From assembly GCA_964016885.1 (NCBI GenBank), contig OZ024741.1, positions 412,477,249 to 412,541,248 on the forward strand: 64,000 nucleotides of DNA, written 5' to 3'. The notes below the pieces were generated by a model. It had not been told where the DNA came from, made no database searches, and saw only the letters and a list, made by a program, of their open reading frames with translations. Every line of letters begins with the position of its first letter. Positions within the stretch are counted from its first letter, which is position 1. Shown piece after piece: positions 46,765-57,009 of this stretch. Both the position numbers and the translations under genes were made by a program. The DNA is from Eledone cirrhosa (Eukaryota > Mollusca > Cephalopoda > Octopoda > Eledonidae).

Positions 46765-47537
46765 TAGAAGTGGTTACACAACAGTTAGTTCACCATACCG
46801 AGAACAATTGTTTCACCTTAGCGGATTCTCAGCTCGTAATGGACATGGCTATACGTAACAGGAAGGACAACCGTACGAACGCGCATGCGCAGAAACAATC
46901 ACTTCACACAAGCAATACTAAAATGCGTGCGAGAGGTGTAAGGGAGATAACTGCGAAAGTCCGAAAAGTTTCTAGTTGATAAGAAAATTAGGATGTTGCT
47001 GTAATTCAATGCGGAGCTTTGTAGTTACGTAAGAGCTCTTTCGAGACGTGTGGACAACGTGTGAAGAATTCATTTCTCGTGTTTAGGCAATCGCTATTGC
47101 ATAATCTCTTTAGAATATTTATTCGTTCATCAATACACAGTCCACACGACGGATTTCTCCTTGCGTATGGCTTGGACTTAGTGATGGCTTTCCATTGAAT
47201 GGAGTAGTCTATACTTGAGTCCTTGAGGGATCATACGTGGCTCACGAGTTTCGTGGATGAACGTCTGTCAGGGTACCTAAAGGTCGACTGGTGGTTCAGG
47301 AAGCGTTCCTTAAATCGGCCCTCCGCCATACCCACATAGGATTTGACCACCTGTGGTTGATTTGGTCGGTTGGAAGTGACCACAGCTTCATAAATTATAG
47401 CGGGTGTGTTGCATTACTGTTGAAGGGGACAAGCTTCGGGCTTACGGCAAGAGCACCCTGGTGGGGTGTTGCTCTTAGGGCTGTTGGTGATACTCCTGCG
47501 CTAATATGGTGAACTAACTGTTGTGTAACCACTTCTA
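46765..47537. mobile_element. 773-bp element with perfect 33-bp terminal inverted repeats
   Basis: The left end TAGAAGTGGTTACACAACAG… (46,765-46,797) is the exact complement of the right end (47,505-47,537). The interior has no convincing transposase frame; short frames of 60-75 residues look random. This is a non-autonomous DNA transposon or MITE-like element. Neither a target-site duplication nor the superfamily is evident. Flanks are (TA)n on the left and TA-rich DNA a little further right. Confidence 0.75.
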
Positions 47538-47571
47538 CCTAACTCGTCCCATGGACTGAGTGGTCTACCAC

Positions 47572-47574
<3 letters not shown>

Positions 47575-47650
<76 letters not shown>

Positions 47651-47745
47651 TACATATATACATATACATACATATAAATATATACACATATATGTATATA
47701 TATACATATACATATATGCATATATATATATATATATATACGTTA
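47575..47745. repeat. (TA)n/(TACA)n microsatellite
   Basis: About 70 bp of pure TA, then TATACA/CATA mixtures. Tyr/Ile peptides read here are artefacts. Confidence 0.95.
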
Positions 47746-47820
47746 TTCCGGGTTGAATCGGAGGTAACCACAGTAAGTAAGGTACTCAATACATTGCAGA
47801 GTATAAAAGTTTTAATATAG

Positions 47821-47919
47821 ATGAGATTCTACAGGACTAGAACTGTTTCATTCTTTAGAAATCACCAGGAGATTCCTGATGATTTTTTTAAAGAATGAAA
47901 CAGTTCTAGTCCTGTAGAA

Positions 47920-47925
<6 letters not shown>
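47821..47925. repeat. 105-nt near-perfect palindrome (foldback)
   Basis: Perfect 37-nt arms: 47,821-47,857 (ATGAGATTCTACAGGACTAG…) and 47,889-47,925. The 31-nt centre also pairs (CAGGA with TCCTG, AAATCA with TGATTT), so the whole folds into one long stem. (TA)n follows at 47,926-48,000. Confidence 0.9.
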
Positions 47926-48001
<76 letters not shown>

Positions 48002-48016
48002 TTATTTATTTGTATA

Positions 48017-48735
48017 CTAGCAGAATGGCCCGGCGTTACTCGGGATTTGCTCTAGGGTTCATATATATTTGATATATATTTATCCTTATTGAGCCTCGTG
48101 AAATAAATACGTTTATTTATATTTTGTTATTGTGTATGCAAAAATATCTGTACACGAATATATAATTATATATATATCTCCTTATAATATATAACCATCA
48201 ATTTCTCTGTCTGTCTGTCCGACAGTAGAAACGCGCGTGCGAATGTTTTTTGCGCACGCGTAGAGAGAGAGTGAGAGTGAAAGAAAGAGACAGACTACGA
48301 GAGGGGGATAGCGGGAGGGAGAGAGGGAGAGAGAGAGAGTGAATAGACGCTAAAACACGTGCGCGCGTGCGAATGTTTTTTGCGCCCGCGTAGAGAGAGA
48401 GTGAGAGTGAAAGAAAGAGACAGACTACAAGAGGGAGATGGCGGGAGGGAGAGAGGGGGGAATTGAGGAGTGCTACAGAAACATATATACATTTCTGTAT
48501 GTGTGTAATATATATATATATACACACATAGAAATATATATATATATACACACAGAAATATATATACATTTCTGTGTGTGTAATATATATATATATATAC
48601 ACACCGAAATATATATACATTTCTGTGTGTGTAATATATATATATATACACACACAGAAATATATATACATTTCTGTGTAATATATATATATACTAGCAG
48701 AAAACCACCCGGTGGGCGGTTTTCTGCTAGCCTAT
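48017..48735 (-). mobile_element. Helitron-derived segment with 3' terminus at 48,017
   Basis: On the minus strand the left end reads …CCCGAGTAACGCCGGGCC…CTGCTAG followed by T, the usual Helitron 3' end: hairpin, then CTAG, then host T. The interior contains a duplicated ~125-bp block (48,231-48,460, GCGTGCGAATGTTTTTTGCG) and CACACAGAAATATATA repeats (48,480-48,690). The 5' limit is uncertain because another terminus lies at 48,694. Confidence 0.6.
48694..48730. repeat. 37-bp palindrome made of Helitron-type ends
   Basis: CTAGCAGAAAACCACCC, three bases, then its complement with one mismatch. Read on the minus strand it has the hairpin plus CTGCTAG-T layout of a Helitron 3' end. Read on the plus strand it also ends in CTGCTAG. 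Confidence 0.7.
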
Positions 48736-48738
48736 ATA

Positions 48739-49095
48739 TCTAATACAGAGAATGTCTGTCTGTCTGCCAGCTCACTAAAACTTGAGAGCTACCCAAACGA
48801 TTGTTTTCAAACTTTACACATGTAATACTTATGGTCCTGTGAGTGTTTTGAGCAAAACATATTTCAAATTTTCCATGCCCTAGGGACCGCATTAGGCGAT
48901 TTAGCGATCTCTCTCTATAATTCTTAGTCTTTCTTTTTAGATAGGTACATAGATATTACGTTGCGCCCTTATAATATCTGTCTGTATGTCTGGCTGTCTG
49001 CATTACGTCATTATGATGCGATCAGTGTGTGTGTGTGTATATATGTATCGTAATACAGACAGCAAGACATATAGCTTTCCTTCCCCTCTTCCAGC

Positions 49096-49156
<61 letters not shown>

Positions 49157-49291
49157 GCTATCCCCCTCTTTTAGTCTGTCTGTTTCTTTCACTCTCACTC
49201 TTTCTCTTTATAACTCACTCACATTAATACTAAAGGGTTAAGGTATTGTTCTCAAAATAAATAATATTAAATCTATGAGATTTTTATATTA
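48739..49291 (+). mobile_element. Helitron 5'-end segment (truncated or non-autonomous)
   Basis: Begins TCTAATACAGAGAATGTCTG after A, similar to the 5' ends at 49,292 and (minus) 55,604. It shares CTAAAACT…GAG and the GTGTTTTGAGCAAA block with the minus-strand segment ending at 55,604. It contains (TC)n at 49,096-49,154 and is interrupted at 49,291 by the larger Helitron. Confidence 0.55.
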
Positions 49292-52200
49292 TCTCTTCTC
49301 TCTATATATAAAACGGTAGATGTCTGTCTGTGTGTGTGTATGAGTTTTATGCATTTCCACATTTCTCTACCGATTTTGATGATTTCTTTTCCAATGTGCT
49401 CCAAATTTACCAGGGCAGGTCAACGCGTAATTACTTTTGCCAGAAATGTCCTGCTTCTATGAAAAGAAATCGATAAAACTAAATACATGCTGTAACCCTC
49501 TCTCTTACACGCTTCATTCCTCTCACTACCCTCAATCTCCTCCGTAACTCCCTTTAAAAGGTTACTGCCTCCGTTTCTGAAGGAACGGGACACAAACTTT
49601 GATAACCCTCTCTCTTACACGCTTCATTCTTCTCACTACCCCCAATCTCCTCCGCAACTCTTTTTAAAAGTTACTGCCTCCGTCTCCATTACAGTTTAGA
49701 ACAACGACAACTCTTCTCTCTCTATAATAGATCATTCCCCCTCTTCGTTTGTCATACATCAAATATCAAAATTTAAAAAGCCGATAACACTAAATACATA
49801 CTGCTCTCTCAACGTTACATTTTACATCAAATAACAAATATTCAAAAGCAACAGATGAATTTATAAAACAACAAACGTAACAATAACGACGCTTAAGCGT
49901 TCATTTACTTGAATCTCAACAAAGACATTATATTTTATTGTTGTCCTTTTTGTAATTTTTCTTTCTTTGTTTTTCTCAATATGAGACAAAAAGTTAATGA
50001 GAAAACTTTTTTAACGAACGTCCGATTTCGATGATTTATTTTCCAGTGTGCTCCAAAATGACGCCCCTGTTTACGCTCTTTTGTGCTATAACTCAGACAG
50101 GCTTGGCTTACAGGTTTGACCTATTATTTGACGTGCATTCTTCATAGATCTTACTTAGTACTCACTTTCCACTTACTCACCGTTTAATTGAAAGTTTTGG
50201 CTACTCCCCCTTTCATGCTCCATTACCTGCATAAATATTTACGTGTTCGGTCCTGCTACAATATAGTACTCACTTTAAACTAATTCAAAGTTCATTTGAA
50301 AATTTTCGCTACCAAAGACATACTTTGAATCTACGGTCATGCCACCCCAAAAAAGACCACGACTTAGTCGCCAAACTAAAGCTGCTTCTGCTGCCAAACG
50401 AAGAAGAGCTATAGAGTTGTCCGTAGAAAAATTGACTCGGTTGTCACAAAATGCAACTCGAAATGCAATTACTCGGGCAACTGAGACAGAAAAAAAGTGG
50501 AGCATCCGCCTTTCCGGAAATGCATTTGTAACTGCAGTTGCACGTGCAACGCAAACTGATGAACAACATTCTCGACGACGAAGCAAAAATGCAGCCACCA
50601 CCGCTGTGGCACGTGACGGTAAGGACGAAGGACACCGTTACAGTCGACGACGAAGAGATGCCGACTCAATTGCTGCGTCACGTGCTGCTGAGGACGAAGA
50701 GCAGCGTTCCAGACGTCAACGTACGGACGCCGCTTCAACAGCTTCCGTTCGCGCATCAGAGACTGCGCAAATTCAATTACAAAGGCTAAACGCCAACGCA
50801 CTCCGCAGGAGTGCTAAACGAGGTACACAGAGGATCAGTTGCACTCAGTGGTCTCATAAGGCTTTCCACTATGACCCAACAGTAAACTATGCACTGATGC
50901 CAGAAGTTCAGATTGGATCCATGTCTGTCATTTGCCAATAGTGTCGGGCAAAAAAAAAGGCCTGGAGAGACTTCAGGGATGTGCTGCTCTGACGGCAAAG
51001 TGAAACTGCCTCCTCTACAGGAACCACCACAACCTTTGAAGTCGCTACTGACTGGTGCCACAGCGGAGTCGGAACACTTCCTTCGATGTTCCAGGAGATA
51101 CAACGCTGCCTTCCAAATGACCTCTTTCGGCTAACATCATACGCGAGGACGGCTTCATGCCTACCTTTTAAGTTCAAGGACAAATTTACCACAAAATCGG
51201 TTCGCTACTGCCCACGACAGACGGACAGCCCCAGTTCCTACAGCTATACTTTGTCACTGGCTATTTGGACCAAGCGGAACGACGCGCTTCAATTTCGCCT
51301 GGCACAGACAGGAAAATTCTGTTGCAACTCCAGAGAATGCTGCACGAAAACAACAACTACATTCGCAGTTTTAAATGTGCATTGGAGGCTGCTCCGTTGC
51401 CAAATTTTGCTGTTATAATCGACGCTGACAGGAAACCACCAGGCACCCACTCCAGACGTTTTAACATTCCCACGTGCAATAAAATAGCTGTGCTTCTTCA
51501 TGGAGAACAGTACAACAAGCGGGACATCATACTTCAGTGTAGGGACAATAGTCTGCAACGGATCAGCGAGACGCATAGGTCCTACGACGCATTCCAATAT
51601 CCCCTGCTTTTCCCATTCGGTGGCGACGGATACCACTTTGGAATTCCTTTACTGGAATTGCATAGAGGAAACAAAACTGTTTCCTCTATGCAATTCTACA
51701 CCTACCGATTCATGGTCCGCGAATGCTGCTTTAACCAACTCCACCGTGCAAGAGTACTCTTCAACCAGCTTGCTGTAGACGCGTGCGCAAAGATGGAATC
51801 TGAAAGGCTGTGCTACATAAGGAACAATCAAGCGCGCCTTCGTTCGGACAGCTACATTCACTTACGGGATGGAGTAAGGAATGACGTCGATCCCGAGAAC
51901 CTTGGAAAATATTGTATCCTTCCGTCGACCTTCATTGGGAGTCCCCGATACATAAGTGAACGCACACAGGATGCTATGACGCTTGTGCGTCTCTACGGCA
52001 GACCGGATCTCTTCATCACTTCAACATGCAACCCTAAGTGGAATGAAATTACCGCGGAATTATTCCCCGGACAAAGGGCGTCAGACAGACACGATCTTAC
52101 GGCACGAGTCTTTCACTTGAAGTTAACAAAACTTATTGAACTCCTAAAATCAGGTAAGGCCTTTGGACCTGTTAGGTGCTACGTATACACCTTTGAGTGG

Positions 52201-54991
52201 TAAAAGAGAGGCCTGCCACACGCTCACCTACTCATTTGGCTGATAACGAAAATCAACGCAAGCAGCATTGACAGCATCATTTCAGCAGAAATACCTGACC
52301 CAAAATTGGACAGAGAACTCCACAACATCGTCACTGCTCACATGGTTCATGGGCCATGCGGAAACGGTTTCAACATGAATTCTCCATGCATTAAAGAAAG
52401 AAGGTGCACCAGCGGACGGTGGAATTGTTGCGAAAACACCACATCATAACGTCGACAACCGGTGGATTGTACGCTACTGCCCACTTCTGCTTAAATTGTT
52501 TAACGCCCACATTAACGTTGAATACTGCCACTCCGTCAAATCGATAAAGTACGTCTGCAAGTATATCAATAAGGGGTCCGAGACGAAGTAACTCGATACC
52601 AGGTCGGCCGATACATCAGCAGCAATGAAACGTTCTGGCGATTCTTCCACTTTGCAATACACCATAACTACACCCCAATCAAACAGTTGGCGGTGCACCT
52701 TGAAAACGGTCAAAGAGGCTACTTCACCGCCTCCACCGCTGCTGAGATAGCAGAGGAACCCAAGGACACCACACTTACGGCATTTTTTAAGTTATGCCGA
52801 AACGATCCCTTCGCCAAGACCATCTTCTACTCTCAGGTGCCATCATACTACACATGGAACACAGACAACAGAATTTGGTTAAGAAGGGTGAAAGGACAAC
52901 CCGTCGAGGGACATCCAGACATTAAAATGTCCCCTACCCTTGGGAGAGTGTACACCATTCATCCTAACCAACAGGAATGCTTTTATCTCCGCCTTCTACT
53001 GCATGACGTGGTAGGACCGACATCTTTCGACGATCTGAAAACAATCAACGGAGAGCTTTGTACTTCATTCCGCGCAGCCTGCCTTAGACGGGGTCTACTG
53101 GAAGATGGCGCTTAGTGGGATGCGACATTGGCGGAGGAAGCTACAATACGCTCAGCGCGAACTCTTCGGCACCTCTTTGCGGTGCTACTGCAGACATGCG
53201 AGTTAAGCGACCCTGCATCCTTATGGGACAAATACAAAGAGGACCTTTCCGATGACTACATACACCAAGGACAATTGCTACTCCCTCATTCCGACGTACG
53301 ACTCAGCGACGAATTCTTCAACAAAGCTCTCATTGACATCGAGGACAAAATCCTAACTGCCGGCGGAAATGACCTTCCATTCTATGGACTGCCAACAGTT
53401 CAGCGAACGGGCTCCGACAAACTCCTGACGGGCATAATTCAGGAAACTGCCTACGACGTCCACCCCCTCGAACTGTTCATCAACGAAAACGAGCCGAAAT
53501 TGTTGCAGGACCAACGGCAGGTGTATGACACAGTTTGCACTTCTATTCGTCAACGCAGAGGAGGTATCTTCTTTTTGGACGCCCCAGGAGGAACTGGTAA
53601 AACATTCGTCAATAAACTCCTCTTCGCCAAAGTGCGACAGCAGAAAGGAATCGCTCTGGCTGTGGCTTCTTCTGGCATTGCCGCAACTCTGCTGCTCGGA
53701 GGTAGGACAGCTCATTTCGCATTTAAACTGCCATTCAACACGACTTCAGACGACACAATAACCTGCAACATCACCAAGGACTCTGACAAAGCTGAAGTCT
53801 TGAAAAGATGCCACCTAATTGTGTGGGACGAATGCACAATGGCCCATAAAGGGTCCCCTGGGGCGTTAGACAGTACCCTATGAGACATCAGGGAATGCAA
53901 CCTGCCGATGGGAGGAGTACCTCTACTGCTGTCTGGCGATTTTCGACAAACTCTTCCAGTTGTTCCAAAAGCCACCAGGGCCGACACTGTGGGGGCTTGC
54001 ATTAAGTCATCTCCCCTGTGGCAGGAAGTGACAATCCTGACCCTCACAACAAATATGAGAGCCCAACTGCTCGACGACAACTCAGCAGCCGACTTCTCAA
54101 AAGACCTCTTAACAGTTGGTGACGGCACTGCACCTTCAGATGCAGCTGGAGAAATGGCAGTCTCGCAAATAGGCACCGTTGTCGACACTGTTGACGACCT
54201 CACAGCCTCTGTCTTTCCTGATATGGCGACCAACTACAAAAACACGAGTTGGCTCCCCAAAATGTCTCAGTTGCAAAAATCAATGAGGACCTTCTACAAA
54301 TCTGTGGACAAAGTGGTGGACAAATATGAGGTTGACGATTTTCCAACAGAATTCCTCAATTCCTTGGACCTCTCTGGACTGCCACCTCATGAACTGCGCG
54401 TCAAAGTTGGGACTCCAGTCATGCTGTTGAGGAACCTGGAACCACCACGTCTCTGCAACGGAACACGGTTAGTGGTAAGAAACCTCCTGTCGCATGTAAT
54501 TGAAGCCACAATTCTCACGGACTGCGGCGCTGGAGAAAACGTCTTCATACCCAGAATACCATTAACTCCATCAGGTACAGAATGCCCCTGTACTCTGCGC
54601 CGACTTGAATTCCCCGTTAAACTTTACTTCGCGATTTCAATCAACAAGTCCCAAGGCCAAACGCTATCAACGGCAGGCCTGCATTTAGCCCAGCTGTGCT
54701 TCTCACACGGCCAATTATACTTCGCATGCTCAAGAGTGGGATGCAAGCAGAACTTATTCATACTTGCGCCCAAAGGCAGAACAAAAAATGTGGTCTACAT
54801 AGAGGTGTTGTGACTCCTCTATTCAGCACCACTGCAGTCTTGCCGGTCTGACATATAGTGAGTAGATGCTATTGTATATTTTCAAACTTACCCGTATTTT
54901 CTTTCAATGCCTCAATATTCATAATTGAGTGGAATCATTAAAAGTACTTTAAAGCAATTAAACTCCGAGCAACGCCGGGCACTTCTGCTAG
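49292..54991 (+). mobile_element. 5.7 kb Helitron with both termini
   Basis: Starts A|TCTCTTCTCTCTATATATAA and ends with CCGAGCAACGCCGGG…CTGCTAG|T (54,988-54,991). This is the expected A^T insertion, 5' TC and 3' CTAG. The 5' leader (49,320-50,330) holds a direct duplication (CCCTCTCTCTTACACGCTTC at about 49,496 and 49,605). It encodes a RepHel protein with several disabling changes. It sits in other Helitron-derived DNA, so it is nested. Confidence 0.82.
50339..54813 (+). pseudogene. Helitron RepHel protein (HUH Rep and Pif1-like helicase), broken
   Basis: N-terminus MPPQKRPRLSRQ with Arg-rich repeats (50,339-50,941). Helitron-like N-terminal domain (51,265-52,203; GRPDLFITSTCNP). After a Gln-to-TAA change at 52,201 comes the HUH motif GLPHAHLLIWL (52,210-52,242). 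After a frame break comes the two-Tyr motif KYVCKYINK (about 52,548-52,574). Helicase: Walker A DAPGGTGKT (about 53,578), Walker B VWDEC (about 53,822), SGDFRQTLP (53,932), and the C-terminal INKSQGQTL…YFACSRVG (54,640-54,740). Stops at 53,113 (TAG) and 53,881 (CGA to TGA), plus frame changes near 50,940-51,265 and 52,400-52,690. The family moves by rolling-circle replication. This copy cannot make the protein. Confidence 0.87.
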
Positions 54992-55604
54992 TGTGAGATA
55001 AAGCCTTTACCATGAAAATAATATAGTATATATAGAGTAATGTAAATGCTAAAGGGTTAATTCCATCAGACCATGTGAGAGAGTTTATAATCACTCACGC
55101 ACACATACACACTCACGCATGCAAACGCACACAAACTTATATACACACGCGCGCACGTACACACACACGCAATAGTTATTCCACTGTCATGTATCTTTGA
55201 CGCATCTGTCACTCTCTCTCTCTCTCTCTCTCTCCCGCTATCCCCCTCTTTTAGTCTGTCTGTTTCTTTCACTCTCACTCTTTCTCTCTTTAACTCGTTC
55301 ACATTTCTCCCCTCTATCAAAAACGCTGTGACGAATGGGGAGAAGGAGGAGGAGGAGTGAGAGCCACTTCTTCACTTCGCCTCTCCGTTTCTTTCTCTCC
55401 CCTCTCACTCCCTCATTATGTACAGACATTGGCCACTTCACTAATTCGATCCCTAGGTCAGAATAATTTGACATTTTGTTTGCTCAAAGCACTTCCGGGG
55501 CCATACGGGTTACAGGTGTAAAGTTTGAAGAAAAACGGTGGGTACTTCTCGAGTTTTAGGGAAACAGACACACAGACAGACATCCTCTGTTTTATATATA
55601 TAGA
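54992..55604 (-). mobile_element. Helitron-derived segment, 5' terminus at 55,604
   Basis: On the minus strand it begins TCTATATATATAAAACAGAGG after A and continues with GATGTCTGTCTG, a typical Helitron 5' end in this window. It includes a TC-rich block (55,210-55,300) that repeats 49,130-49,205, and a GT/CA-rich stretch (55,090-55,165). It lies next to the right end of the large Helitron. Confidence 0.55.
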
Positions 55605-55866
55605 TATATATATTTATATATACATACACACATATATATATACATCATATTTATACCACACACATACATATATATATTCATATAAGGATAGAACCAGTTT
55701 AAAACTAGTTAGACCATTACTCAACATAGTGCTCGAGTCTGGAACTAGCTGTTGAAATGGCAAGAACTCAGCCGTTGGGTCCCGACTCTTTATAATATAT
55801 ATTGACGGTAGCACCATCAAGACAGCGTTTAATCTTAATAGAGACTACCAATACGTTTATTGTACA
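55605..55866. other. Unclassified segment with TA/CA repeats
   Basis: TATATACACACA repeats to about 55,680, then about 185 bp of mixed DNA with no recognised gene or repeat. Confidence 0.4.
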
Positions 55867-56025
55867 CTAGCAGAGGCACTCGGCGTTGCCCGGGAATGAA
55901 ATTGTTTGTTCCTTATATATTAGAAGAATAAAGCAAAATACGTTGTATAGAAATTTGTTATTCTAAATTCAATTTATTCTTCAATGATGAAATAAATTCT
56001 GAATTCATAATACAATAAAACAAAA

Positions 56026-56026
<1 letters not shown>
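55867..56026 (-). mobile_element. Helitron 3'-end segment
   Basis: The complement ends CCCGGGCAACGCCGAGTG…CTGCTAG then T, a third Helitron 3' terminus. The segment is cut on its right by (AAT)n and the A leader. Confidence 0.6.

Positions 56027-56090
<64 letters not shown>
56027..56090. repeat. (AAT)n tract at the 5' end of a plus-strand A leader
   Basis: About 64 bp of AAT. Here A is on the plus strand and the tract reads AAT, the reverse of the left part of the window. Confidence 0.95.
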
Positions 56091-56092
<2 letters not shown>

Positions 56093-56870
56093 GTCACGAA
56101 ATTGCTCCCGTAAGTTTTTTGATTTTTAACATATTTAAATCAATTGTGAAAGAACAATTCTTAGCACAAATGTTGCATAAAGGCACCGAATGAGGTCCCA
56201 TAAAGTTTCGGATCCATATTATATTGTTGTATCGCTCAAATATTCAATTTTGTATTATATATTTTGTATTCAAAAAAAGAAAATGGTTATAAATGGAACA
56301 AAACTATATAGAACAGCAGCAATTTCAATTTCACCAACACCAGAAACTTGATACACTACCTATCCCATCACACTAAATATAACGGCCAGATAACGGCAAT
56401 TTCACCAGCATCATAATAATAATTACTATTATTATTGTCTCAAATTTAAAAAAATGTTTAATTCAAATTTTACGGGAATATGTCAACACAAAATATAATA
56501 AAAATATATATTAAACATACATACGAACACAAACTCATAGATACTATATCAGTAACCACAACACCACCGCTGCCACCACCCCACCACATCCATCATCGCC
56601 GCCACCACTCATTCAATGCTACTGACACTATTCCCCTGTTAACTTGAGAGAGAAAAGGGAAGGTGGCGGTAGCACTAGACAAGAGAGAGGCTAGCAAAAG
56701 ATATAAATAGATTGACTTGGTGACCTTGCCACCCACCGGCCAAACGTCTACATCAACAATTATGGGACTGCTGGCTCACCCCTTCCTCACCAACAATATA
56801 AAAAGCCCGGCACCACCACCGACATAGCCAACAACAATAACAGCCAACTACAACAAAAAGTATATTATAT
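56091..56870 (+). mobile_element. A-type 5' leader without an ORF
   Basis: Starts ACGTCACGAAATTGCTCCCG, matching the complement of the A-iii outer 5' end (12,670-12,710). It continues with TTAAATCAATTGTG and CCACC-rich DNA. 56,450-56,830 is the inverted counterpart of 20,555-20,960. It stops before any coding sequence and is probably truncated by later events. Confidence 0.65.
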
Positions 56871-57009
56871 TATTGTAATGCACTGGGTGATTGCTGGCCT
56901 TGTGCCTGGAGTGGAGACAATTATTAATAATTTCATTCTTAAGCCACGCAATGCTCACATTAAGGAACCACTCATGATAATAACAATTTAAAAAAAAACA
57001 ACAAAAAGA
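56871..57009 (+). other. SINE 3' scrap and linker
   Basis: GTAATGCACTGGGTGATTGC…GGCCTTGTGCCTGGAGTGG (56,875-56,921) is the 3' end of the SINE. The rest to 57,009 is A-rich with no feature. Confidence 0.6.

Noticed and set aside
46770..46979. 69-residue frame inside the TIR element
   Set aside because: Starts within the inverted repeat, has no recognisable domain and is too short for a transposase.
50339..54813. Host Pif1 helicase gene
   Set aside because: HUH motif, two-Tyr motif and Helitron termini at 49,292 and 54,991 show that it is a transposon helicase, and the frame is broken.
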